Assembly (NCBI GenBank): GCA_024305405.1
Contig: JAKNDB010000096.1
Coordinates: 372,001 to 436,000 of the forward strand
Origin: Dirofilaria immitis
Lineage: Eukaryota; Nematoda; Chromadorea; Rhabditida; Onchocercidae
DNA length: 64,000 nucleotides
Reading direction: 5' to 3'
Position 1 is the first letter of the stretch. Every line of letters begins with the position of its first letter. A model generated the notes under the pieces. It did not search any database, was not told the DNA's origin, and saw only the letters and a program-made list of their open reading frames with translations. Below are positions 1 through 10,587 of the stretch, one piece after another. Made by a program: the position numbers and the translations under genes.

Positions 1-1948
1 TGTATTATATTTCGATTTAAATAAATTCATTTTTATCAATCAGTTCTCTATGAAGGCAATGGAATTTCTAAAAGGAAATTAACAGGGCAATAGTGAGTTC
101 AGTTTAAGGATCTATAAATAATGACATTTGCTTAAATTAATGGTCTTTTTTGGGAAATAATATTTCTTATTAAATAAATTTGAGCAAAATTCTCGTCTAA
201 ATTACAAATGTCGTTTAAAAGATTGATATTGGAAAGCTAATTGCGAATATCCAGCCAGCCACTATGCATCATATATCTTGCTTATTCCGCTCTCGTAAGG
301 ATTTCAGTTCTATACAAATAAATATGCAGAAATATATGCTTACTAATATATAGATATACAAACAAATATGCAGAAATATATGCTTACTAATTAGGCATTT
401 TTAATTATATGTATGTATTAGATGGTAAATGTATTCTGAAATGTATCAGATACTAAACATGTTTTGAAAAAATATATTACATGTTAAACGTATCCCCAAA
501 TAAAGCAACAATATAGTTAATAACAAGAAAAATACGATATCAAAAAAAAAAGTCATGAACTATTTGATGTATGAATAAGGATACTCGTGAAGTTCATTGA
601 TAAATTTTTTTATTGGAATTACTGAAATTTTATGGATAGCATAAATATAACTTTTGAGAAGAAAAATTCAAAATAATATTAAATAAAAATTAAATAAACT
701 GCAACAGAATAATCACTAAATTATAATGTATTTATGATTAAATAAATAATTTATAGTTCCAATCCATAATAAGTATTTCAAATTCATCGATATAAAATAA
801 TTAATAAAATAAAAACATTTCAAATTACTTAAAAACGGAATTCATTTTAAATCTGTTTTATTATTACTGCATATACATATATACAAACAAAAACATAGAT
901 ATTAAATGTCATGACATACTTCATTGTAATCTTCCTGATAAAAAAAAAGAAAAGATAAAATAGCATCATTATATGAATATGTACTCATGTAGATCAGCAT
1001 CTGATCAATAAATTCCACCTCAATCAATTCATTATAATAAATCACTAACACCGCAACCATGTTGCTTACCCATACCATCTATATATGAAGAAATCTATGA
1101 CATTAACCTCTCATAACATTCACGGACCGTATTAAGGTCCATATGTGAAATTTGGTTTCCACCAATTTGATGTTCAATCAATTGATTTGTGACTAAAATT
1201 CGACAATCATTGGTTGATATGTTAAACTTTTCCTAAATTTTCTCTTCTCTCATTTTTCTTTGAAATTTATGAAAATCGGAGTAGTGATTTATGAGTTACT
1301 TTTACTTCAAATTAGCAAAAATTTAAATTTTTCTCGAAATACTAAATATCGATTTTGACTATCACATTTTATTATTTCATCGTTTGCAAAGAAGCAATTA
1401 TTTTATGATGATTTATTTACACAAGTATAAATCTATCATGTGATATGACATTAATAAAGTTTTCCATAAACTTTATCCTAGAAATATAAGAAAATGTTAA
1501 TCAATGATATCAATGATCGTGAATAACTTGTCCTTTTCGTAATTTTCTTTTTTTTTTGCTTCATTGAATATCAAATTTCAATGCATTCTTATGAGTTCGA
1601 TCAAAATTTCTCAACTCCTATATTGTTTAATTATTTTCTGCTAAATATATATATATATACTTGTATATAAAATAGTCATAATTAAAATGAATAAGCAAAA
1701 ATTTTTCTCTCATTTATTTTATTTAATTTACATACATATAGGAGAATCGATTGATGATGAGTAATGCTATTCTTTGCCCTTAATTCTTCAAACTTTTTTC
1801 ATTTCCTAAAAGTAATTAAACTAACATTCATTCGTTCTTTATTATTTGTTATCTTTTATTGTTCAAAATAATTTTAGTATATTTTCATTTATTCTTATAA
1901 TTATTTATATTTAGAAGTATTATAGGATGCATCAAACGAATAAATTCC

Positions 1949-2039
1949 ATTGCTATATCTTCAGAATCAAAGGAATAATTTCATTGCTATATCTTCAGAA
2001 TCAAAGGAATAATTTCATTGCTATATCTTCAGAATCAAA
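1949..2039. repeat. 34-bp tandem repeat, about 2.7 copies
   Basis: Three consecutive near-identical copies begin at 1949, 1983 and 2017, each starting attgctatatcttcagaatc. The third copy is truncated. No coding frame of note. Confidence 0.9.
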
Positions 2040-2472
2040 ATTTGATTAAGGATATATTACAAATGACTTCAAAAAGAAAGAAAAAAGTTAATATGTTATT
2101 TTCTTTCTCCCATCCTTCTTTTTTTTTTTCTTTAATTCTAATGAATGATGATTGTTTGAGGGAAAGAATTGATGCTATGTTATGAGATAGATTTGTTTTT
2201 GAAAATGTGTAATGTATGCATTTATTTTATTTTATAAAATGATCTGAAATATTTTTTGATCTTTCATTTTTATTTTTCCATCTTTTTTTTGTTTTGTTTC
2301 CTAAAAACACAAACAAACACATTCTTTCGTCTTTCTTCTTACTTTCAAATTTAATGTTATTTAATTATTTGGCCGGGAGAAAAATTTTTATTGAATCTAT
2401 ATGCTATAGATACTTTCTCTCACTGATATTTGATATGTCTTTATGTCTTTGCTATGTTTTAATGAGATATTT

Positions 2473-2568
2473 AAAATGAATGAGAAATTTGAAATGGATT
2501 AGAATAAATGAGATGTTTTTAAAATGAATGAGAAATTTGAAATGGATTAGGATAAATGAGATGTTTTT
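2473..2568. repeat. 48-bp direct tandem duplication
   Basis: Two adjacent copies (2473-2520 and 2521-2568) begin aaaatgaatgagaaatttga and differ at one or two positions. They lie about 350 bp upstream of the PDH phosphatase start. Confidence 0.9.
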
Positions 2569-2921
2569 ATTTCATACTTTTTTTTCAATCAACTTCTTAA
2601 GCCTTTTTTAAATTTTGTCTCTTAAAATTGTTACTATAATTGTGCTTCATGATATATATATATATATATATATATATTTCTGCTTGTGTGTATATGCATA
2701 GTTTATTGAAAATACATTCTCTATCAAATGTAAAATTTGCAAAACATTTGATAAATAATAGAAATAGCAATAATTTTGCTGTTATTAACAATCTTACTAT
2801 TTGTCTTCAATTGAATTTAGTAAGAATTTTTTTCGAATTCTCTTCGACAAAATATTTTGTTTAATTTCAGAATATTTTAAATATCAGGTAGGAATGAAGC
2901 TAAAGTCATATTATTATTGAA

Positions 2922-5855
2922 ATGATGCAAAAAGTTCAACGTAATTTATGGCAGCAATCATGTCGCCATATGAAAACTTCACGAGCCTTTACGGATGCAC
3001 AACTTCGATCTAGTGAACAAGCTTGTACTGTTGCGGATAGAGCTATCGCTCGAATTGATATTGCACATTTACCTGCTAATCATCCGACGGAAGATTATTA
3101 TGCAGCTGCAAAATGCCTTTCATCCGAATCCTTCCTATTTGGTGCCATCATTTGTTTCTTTTATCCTTTTAAATCATTTTAAATCTTCAATGAAAAAATT
3201 TTAAATCAAAAGAGTAAAGATTAGATATGTTATTGATTTTGGATCAACTAAGAAAATGAGTTAAACGAAAGAATTTTTCAGAGAAAATGAGTTTTTTTAG
3301 CTTTCATTTGGCCATTGAAAATTATTATGATAAATTAACAGTTCCATAAGACCTCATCTTATAAGCCCTATAAGATGAGGTCTTATGAGTAGGGGAGCTT
3401 TGAATTATATTGTTGATTCAAAAGTTTTTTCCTATGATGATGGTATAAATTCTAAAATCTTAAGTTCTTTTTAATTTTAAATTTTAAAATTTATATCATC
3501 ACACAATTATTCTAGGTGTATTTGATGGACATGGTGGTGGTGCATGCAGCCGTTATGCATCGACAAGGCTATTTGATTACATATCTTCTTCTATACTGAA
3601 ACAACATATTATCGCTGATTTACCTATCAGCGATAGATTACATTGGTTTTTCACGAATGGTGATTTACTTGATGAAACGTATAGGTGAAAAATTTTGCTT
3701 ATCTATTCCAGAAATTTGATTGTAATTTTTTATTTTTTCATCCTGCATTATTCTCCCATATCTGAAATTGCTGATTTTTGCACTAAAGATTACTGGAAGC
3801 GATTTTAGAAAATACTTAATTTCATAATCCTTTGTTTTTTAAACCTCACTGTAATAGAATTTTTGAAATCTAGAACAAATATTTTGTTAAAGGTTACTTA
3901 TGTCTTTTAGAAAAAACATTTCGAAAATATCGAAAAATTTCATAAGGAAGCAAAACATGATTCAGCGATGACAACAATTAGGAAAGCTTTAGAAGTCTCT
4001 TTTAATGCATTTGACAATGATTTGTCGGCCAATGCATTAAACGAGAAACACAGTGACCTATCGAAGTGAGTTCAGCTTTTTTCACTTTTTTTCTTAATTT
4101 TTGAGTTTTATAACTAGATTTACTAGGAAGCTTGATTAAATTTCATGTGAATTCATAGATACAATAATAGTAAGATAGAAATAGGTAATGGTGATTATAT
4201 ATGCCTATGCATTGGATTTTTTTTGGAAATGAAATTTGAATGATTTCGAAGTGTTTTACAATTCATAAAATAAAGCTAAGCTTCGAGATTGAACAAAAAC
4301 TTTCAGTTTAGTTTTGAAAATTCGCCGAAATTATTGAAGGCAGTATGCTGAAATGGCGATGGCAGGCTCATGCGCAACTGTGGCTCACATTCGTGGTGCA
4401 AATTTGCATGTGGCAAATATAGGTGACAGTGCTGCAGTGCTAGGATTATGTAACCGTGGTGCTATCTCAGCTATACCTCTTTCGAAGTCACACTGTGTTG
4501 ATAATGCTGATGAGGTAGACCTCCCATTTCTATTCTTTTTCTTTTTTTTTATATTTCTCCAATTCAAATTTTATAAGATAAAGACAGTTTCTTTTAATGG
4601 AATTTCTAAAATATTTCAAAAATGGAAATTTTCATGCAATGAAATTATAACGATTTTAAGAGTTTAGAAGTGAGAATTGGAATTGTAATCAGTTTCAGTC
4701 AGGTAAATTGCTAATTTTGCTAAATGCATTTTTAGCTTTACAGTAGATAATTTCATTTATCCATGCAGGATATTCCATTTTTAGGTACAGCGAATTCGAG
4801 ATGCTCACCCACTTAGCGAGACGAACAATGTAATAGTCGGTGGTCGGCTTTTGGAGAACTATTTCCTTTCAGAGCATTTGGTGATGTTAGATACAAATGG
4901 CCAGCTGAGCTACAAAAGAAATTCTTGGTGGCGAGTATCATTCTTTACCATATGGAATGAATACACCACCATATCTTAGTTCCTTACCAGAAGTGCGAGT
5001 GTAATTTCGTATTATATGTATCATGCAATGAGAAACAACTTACTTAAGCAGTAACCTGCAAAAGATAATGTTAAAAGAATATGATCTTTCCCGAATATTT
5101 ATTTAAAACAAAATTAGAAATGTAAGTTCAAGAAAGTGCACCATATTTCAGTTTTCTTCTATTTTCTCAGATATTCTTAATTTCTTTCAACAAAATTTAT
5201 TTTATAGGTATTATATCATAAATTGACTCCTGATAATCACTTCATGGTACTTGCTACAGATGGTCTTTGGGATTGCCTTGACCCCGATACAGTGGTACGG
5301 TTGGTATCCGACCATACGCTGGGTATGCAAACTCTTACCCCGTATAAACCATTTGCAGGAACTCCTTTGGCACAGGTGAGATGCTTACATTTTTCGTCCA
5401 TGTACTACTTTTTTTGCTTGAAAATTTGACCATGTTGAATTCACTTAATTCTTGTTCAGATTACCTTTATTTCTCAAAATCATATTTTCCAAAACTGAAA
5501 AAAGCTAAACTGATGAGATATTATAGTGCATGCTGTTAAATCATATAATTCAAATAGTAATTATTTATTAAATAGTTGCATTCCAGGTTCATGAAGATCT
5601 AAAACAACGATTATATAGAACAGGAAAAAACCACTGGATGAAAATAGCGCCACTCATTTACTTCGACATGCTTTGGGTGGTCCTGGAGAAGTATCGGCCC
5701 AATATTTACGACTTATCGAAATGCTGCAATTACCGCCTGATGTAACGCGTAGGTACAGGGATGATATCACCATTATTGTTATACATTTTGATCAAAACTA
5801 TCTTCATAATCCAGTAATGCCTGAATGTTTAAAAACCCAATCTAGAACTTCGTAA
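2922..5855 (+). CDS. pdp-1: Pyruvate dehydrogenase phosphatase, PP2C family
   Basis: PP2C-type Mg/Mn-dependent serine phosphatase that would reactivate the mitochondrial pyruvate dehydrogenase complex by dephosphorylating E1-alpha. Seven exons are supported: 2922-3141, 3516-3684, 3911-4065, 4344-4514, 4785-4999, 5218-5375, 5587-5855. Motifs in order: LPANHPTEDYYAAAKCL, metal-binding GVFDGHGGGACSR (about residue 74), HVANIGDSAAVLG, RLL...PFRAFGDVRYKW, LATDGLWDCLDPDTVVRLV and C-terminal YRDDITIIVIHFD. The PFRAFGD and LPAN..EDR-like segments are typical of PDP rather than generic PP2C. Start: the first ATG of the open exon, followed by a basic N-terminus (MMQKVQRNLWQQSCRHMKT) consistent with a mitochondrial presequence; an upstream exon is not excluded. 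Five one-base deficits break frame: 3911-3916, one somewhere in exon 3 or its junction with exon 4, 4860-4866, 4925-4933, 5625-5630. Restored, the model is 453 aa. Assembly error is more likely than decay because all motifs are intact. Confidence 0.9.
3345..3387. repeat. Perfect 19-bp inverted repeat (hairpin) in PDP intron 2
   Basis: The left arm (3345-3363, cataagacctcatcttata) is the exact reverse complement of the right arm (3369-3387), with a 5-nt loop. It lies in the intron between PDP exons 1 and 2. It could be a miniature-element remnant or a stable RNA hairpin; no gene is evident. Confidence 0.85.
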
Positions 5856-6088
5856 TTTAATTGGAAACGTATATATTAAAATTCATTACATGTATCGAGG
5901 TTTTATTCGTTAATTCCTCTGTTATTTCTACTACTTACTGAGAATTATATTTCTCGAAGAGAAAATTGAGACTCTTTTGAATTTTGCATACTAACTGCTG
6001 TATAGGTACGGATTAAATAGTTTTGATTAATTTAATAGTTGCCATTTGGTCACGCAATGAATGTTGCATTTGTTAATATTTTTAGTTT

Positions 6089-6176
6089 TGCAGATGAGTT
6101 TCATATGAGATTCTGAATTTAAAACTCGTTTCTGCAAATGAGTTTCATATGAGATTCTGAATTTAAAACTCGTTTT
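6089..6176. repeat. 44-bp direct tandem duplication
   Basis: Two adjacent copies, 6089-6132 and 6133-6176, share the core gagtttcatatgagattctg and differ at one position near the left end. Confidence 0.85.
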
Positions 6177-6850
6177 TCGTTTCTGTATAAACAAATTATT
6201 GATTTCAGTTGTCGGGATTATAGTGCTTATGATTCCATCTATTATTTAGAAAGTTATTTTTTTGAAATTTTTTTGGCTTTTATTATTATTTATATCTTCC
6301 TGCATATATCTATGCAACAAACCGGTACAGAATAATCAGTTTATGTATCGAAATGTAATATTTTATTTTGAGAATGCTTGCTATTCAGTATTCCTAATTA
6401 TGTCTTTTGCCTTAATACGGCTGATGCAATAAGTAGAATTAAATCTTAAATAATTGTTCTTTTTTCTGAAATTACCATAATCATTTGAATCATTTATAAT
6501 TGTGTTTGATATTCACTTTCACTTCATTCATACAATATTTACTCTGTAAATAAAGTTTCTGCAGATAATTTTAAAAGATTATAGAAGACGTCCCATTTAT
6601 AGTGCTCAGTATTTAACTTATCCCGGTGTCACTTTGGTGCTATATATGTCGCTTTTTTATCTCAAATTATCTTATATCATACCTATCGCTTCTACGTTAT
6701 TGCATGCTTCCAGTTTTCCTTAATTGTATATCACTTAAAATTGAGACACAGTTCATTTTATAAGTTTATATCACTTGGTATAAAATTATGCATTTACTTT
6801 TGCTCTGTCATAAGCACAAATAATACTTTGAGGTCCTCAATTGATCTTGC

Positions 6851-6899
6851 TGAAAAGGATCATTTTATCCTAAATAATAGGATAAAATGATCTTTTTCA
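6851..6899. repeat. 21-bp inverted repeat, hairpin with 7-nt loop
   Basis: The arms 6851-6871 and 6879-6899 are reverse complements with a single mismatch. It lies between two convergent genes. It has no GC-rich stem plus T-tract and is not a bacterial-style terminator; a palindromic element remnant is the simplest reading. Confidence 0.8.
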
Positions 6900-7154
6900 A
6901 ATAAGCACATCAAATCAAATTTCAAAACTGAAAGTCTTGAAGAGAATACCACAAGTGCTGAATGTCACACACGTAAAACTGCGATTTGTTCTAGTTATTT
7001 TGTTGATTTGGGTTCGTATCTTGCTTCATAACTTCCTTTTTATATTTTCGTTCTGCAAAATCATTTTATGTTTTATAAAAAAAGAAATTCCTGCGAATAT
7101 TCCTGCTGCATATCGTAGAAGAAATTTGAAAAAACATGACGGAAACAATGATAC

Positions 7155-7681
7155 CTGCTGCGTAAGTTCCTGCTGAATACTAGCATCCGCCAATGAAGCG
7201 AGATAGACAAGATTTCGATGAAGAAGTTGTTGGTACTGGAGAGCATCATTTGCTCTGAAACAAATATATACCCTAAATAAATTTTTTCTTCAACGATTTT
7301 GCCTTGGTTTTTACTCTCAATAATCTCACTATAAATTATATGGCAGACACACAGTGGGAAAAATAACTAGACTTGTACATTTTTCACAAAATGCAATAAA
7401 CATTTTTCTAGCCCGTGATAAATTTCGAAGATCTCGAAGTTATGAACTTCGATAAAAACTACAATATTACATAACATCTGATTAACAAAAACATTTATAC
7501 CGTGATTTCAGCTTTCACTTATCAATAAATACTGATATAGAAAATCTTGAACGAACCTTCCCATGTTCTGATATCGTACGATAACCCTAATCAATTGACC
7601 ATTCTCATCCAGTAATTTCTGAATAGTGGCTTTATCCGGTCTTGCTCCAATCTGAGCGCTTCCAGCAAATGTTAATGACAT
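7155..7681 (-). CDS. SS18/SSXT-family transcriptional co-activator (3' end unresolved)
   Basis: The N-terminal SSXT domain is carried by two exons: 7681-7557 and 7254-7155. Together they read MSLTFAGS, then ATIQKLLDENGQLIRVIV, YQNMGR, then ALQYQQLLHRNLVYLASLAD and SIQQELTQQ. This matches SS18 (synovial sarcoma translocation protein, a BAF/SWI-SNF subunit) in the segment from IQK(M/L)LDEN through QYQQxLHxNLVYLAxLAD. The start ATG at 7681 lies 5 nt after a ctgtag acceptor, consistent with trans-splicing or an upstream non-coding exon. The exon junction AG|A is in phase with no correction. After the donor following ...TQQ at 7155, candidate final exons begin after atatgcag and ttttgcag near 7107 and 7056, both giving short tails. 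The long QPGY-rich C-terminus of vertebrate SS18 is not visible. Next upstream on the same strand is NDUFS4, whose stop is 989 bp away. Confidence 0.8.
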
Positions 7682-8669
7682 TTTCCCTACAGTCATTCCT
7701 TCCACATGAAAAAATCGTTGAACGAGATTTACGCGAACAACTCTCAGTTTGAATAATGAAAGATCCTAGAATCATCGTATTCGATAGTCTGATTTCTCAT
7801 AATCAGACTTTCTATAACTTTCTTTTTTAAATAATTCCTCCACAGCTAATTTTTAAAGCTGTTGAAAAGACAGCACATCAAAGTACATCCCAAACACTTA
7901 GCATTTTTAAGAGATCAGAATTACATAATATTGTCAGCGATCCCAATTTGTTTTTTATTAGCATGTCGCATGAATGTACTGATAGAGATGGCTAAGTTAG
8001 AAAGCCAGAGAAAAATCGAATCGCAATTCTAATACAGAATCTACACAATCTTTATAATGAATAAAATCACTTAATTATGAAGTTATTTCCATTACACAAT
8101 CCTACCCCTTGCCAATTATTCATATTTCAATTGAAAATTTGATTCCGCCCAACTCTTCCTATATTAAATTGGCAGATTACAAACTGGAGCAATTTCTTTT
8201 GGTTAATAACCATAGCAAATATATAAATGAAAAGTCCAATATGACAAAAACTTTTTATTAATATAGAATATTTTGGAAGCAAATGTAAAAATCGAATTTC
8301 CTTAAAAATATATTCTGAACATAAAACTTGTTTCTTTCTGTACTAAGGAAATATATACTCAAAGTAATCAGTGATCAGTTTGTTCAAACACTGATAATCA
8401 TCTGATAAAAGATTGTCGTACTTTAGAGCACACTACAAACCATATGTGCTAATTATGTGCTGCCATAAGTGTTACAAATGTACCACTTCAAATTTCATCA
8501 GTAAGGAAAAGCAGAAGTTAATAAATACAAATATCTAAAAATGAAGTATACTTCATTGACGAAGACAAAATAATATAATGTAACTGATCTGATCTCACTT
8601 GATTTAATCCGATTTGGTTTAATTTACAACCGACTATTACTTATCATTCGAAAATCAGTGGCAGCATAA
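7682..8669. other. Spacer between NDUFS4 and SS18 (same strand)
   Basis: About 1 kb of A+T-rich DNA with no coding exon recognised. It separates the NDUFS4 stop from the SS18 start. It probably holds the NDUFS4 3' UTR and either the SS18 promoter or an operon-type intercistronic spacer. Confidence 0.5.
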
Positions 8670-9984
8670 TTATTTATTCGTAATCCTTGTTCGCTTATTC
8701 CATGAAAAATTTTCGGCATAACTTTTTGGCTTAATCCTTCGCTCATTTGGTTCGATTACTTCATAATTCAAATTGTTCGTCTCACAGTATCGAATAGCGT
8801 CTTCTTTAGACGCAAAATCCATAGCCATACTGATATTACTTAATGGATCACCGCTACAAGCAAGAAACAATGGAATATTAATAATTATATTTCTGGCAAT
8901 AAAATTTACATTTGTCATGATTTTTTGGATAAACTGTTCTTCACAATATGCAACAAAAAGCTCTTCAAGTGCTCTAGGACGAATGAAATGAGATTTAGTA
9001 TTTCAAACTATCCTATTCCTTGCTATTGTATAGTCAATACTAATGACAGCTTCAACATAAATAATAATGAATGATTTTAGTATTTGAAGACAAAAATTAT
9101 CTTATATAATTTCATTAGCCTTTCATATTACAAATAAAATTTTTCAGATATTTGTAAAACTAAAATTCGCTCTATCGAAATTTGAAATTTTTTAGTCTTT
9201 AAATAAGTTCCTAATCATAAACAATGATAATCGATGACGTTAATAAAATTTATGTAAGGTCAAAAAAAACATAAAATCAAGTTGATTGATCAAAAGTCTC
9301 AATCTGACCCGCATTCCATTATTAAGAAAATTCTTAGATTATTAATCAGAAACAATTAAAAGTTTAAGAAAAAATTTAACTCCATCAATTGAAGAGCCAA
9401 AAACCTTCATCAAGATTAAAATGCTATAATGGTAACTCATTAACTTACGTACTAGACCAACCAATCAATGGATTTTCCCATCTTTCCATGTTATCCACCT
9501 CAATTTTCCACGTTCTAGTAGCCGCCCAGCCTGACTGAGTAGCTTCACGTGCCGGTCGATATATACGCACTCGACGACTGCGTAAGAAATCCTTAGGTAC
9601 ACCAGCAATATCTGCTGCTTGCTACAATATTATCGCAACTCAAAACCCAATTTTTAAATTCATATATTAGCTTCTGTACACCAATGATATTATTTGTTAT
9701 TTCCTGAGATTAAATCTGGTGATCTTGTTAATCACGTCGTTATTTATGCTCTTCTTTCAAATGTATTTAGATCTGTTTTAAATTTGATATCGAAATAAAC
9801 AAACTTTTGACATTTCATCGGAAACTCTAATCTTTGTTGGCACCTGTGATGGTTCTAATACATCATCAACTGATTTTTGGGTAACCGTTGAAATCGGATA
9901 TTGAATATGTGAACCGTTAGTACTATCCGCAAAGCAACGAATTCCAACTGCACGCGATAGAATAATGGTACGTGAGGAAAGCAT
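8670..9984 (-). CDS. ndufs4: NADH dehydrogenase iron-sulfur protein 4 (complex I, 18 kDa)
   Basis: Accessory subunit of the peripheral arm of mitochondrial respiratory complex I, at the NADH-oxidising module. Three exons with consensus junctions: 9984-9805 (60 codons), 9621-9449, 8853-8670. The product is 178 aa, close to about 175 aa for the human precursor. The N-terminus is arginine- and serine-containing (MLSSRTIILSRAVGIRC), consistent with a matrix-targeting presequence. The mature part shows IAGVPKDFLRSRRVRIYRPA, REATQSGWAATRTWKIE, WENPLIGW, TGDPLSN, ASKEDAIRYCE and the diagnostic C-terminus KSYAENFSWNKRTR. All junctions are in phase and no base correction is needed. I chose the ATG at 9984 because it gives a presequence of the expected length; the frame stays open further upstream into a 51-bp repeat, which is unlikely to be coding. 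It is divergent from FCF1 across 603 bp. Orthologue of C. elegans lpd-5. Confidence 0.94.
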
Positions 9985-10587
9985 TTCAGCATAAAACATA
10001 CAGTATATATAATACGATAAAAACAAATCAATAACACTATTTTCGTTTATACAGTATATATAATACGATAAAAACAAATCAATAACACTATTTCCTTTTA
10101 TCTTCATGCTTTTGCAATCAATTTGAAAAACAGATAGCATCCATTTCAATTTATTTAAAGGATTAAATTTTTGCTTAACTTTTTATTTGAGTTAAATAAT
10201 TTAATTAAATTTAAAAAAAAAAAAGGATTAAAGTGGTTGATTCTAGGGTGATATTTTCCGAAAGTTTATAGTAGAATACTAATCGAATCGAAAGTGTTTC
10301 TAAACACTTCTATATTTTCGTAGAAATATCTCTAATTCACCGCGTCACACTCCTTCCTGAAATCCTTGCATTCCTAACTCAATTCCAGATAAACTCACCA
10401 TTCCCGGCATCTTTTTAGCAACGAATTTAATGCGGTTCGTTAGAATATGATGCCTAGATTATGGAAAGTTCGATATATTTTAATGGGTTGTACATTAATT
10501 GGGTTTTCGTTGCGTATTTTCGAGATATAGTTTCAGGATATTAAACGATTAATTAAGTCTTCAAGGTGCGATAAATAAAAAGAAAAT
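9985..10587. promoter_or_regulatory. Shared 5' region between divergent NDUFS4 and FCF1
   Basis: 603 bp separate the two start codons on opposite strands, so both promoters must lie within it unless upstream non-coding exons exist. It contains a 51-bp tandem duplication right next to NDUFS4 and a less A+T-rich patch at about 10335-10445. No specific factor site can be asserted. Confidence 0.5.
10000..10101. repeat. 51-bp tandem duplication upstream of NDUFS4
   Basis: Two copies begin at 10000 and 10051 with acagtatataatacgataaa-like sequence and are nearly identical except at their ends. The duplication starts 16 bp upstream of the NDUFS4 start codon, so it would change 5' UTR or core promoter length. 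Confidence 0.9.

Larger units (their letters stand above)
1..2921. other. Intergenic region, no gene seen
   Basis: Very A+T-rich DNA with no convincing coding exon on either strand; the open frames here are low-complexity. It holds a 44-bp direct duplication (units begin near 321 and 365), a 34-bp tandem repeat (1949-2039), a 48-bp duplication (2473-2568) and an (AT)n tract (2651-2678). The right end is presumably the promoter and 5' UTR of the PDH phosphatase gene. Confidence 0.6.
5856..7154. other. Tail-to-tail intergenic region PDP / SS18
   Basis: This holds the 3' ends of two convergent genes. An imperfect 44-bp direct duplication lies at 6089-6176 and a long inverted repeat at 6851-6899. 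The last SS18 exon or exons must lie in the right part (about 6990-7120) but were not resolved. Confidence 0.5.

Noticed and set aside
6851..6899. Hairpin as a transcription terminator
   Set aside because: The window is eukaryotic, and the A+T-rich stem lacks the GC stem and T-tract of intrinsic terminators.
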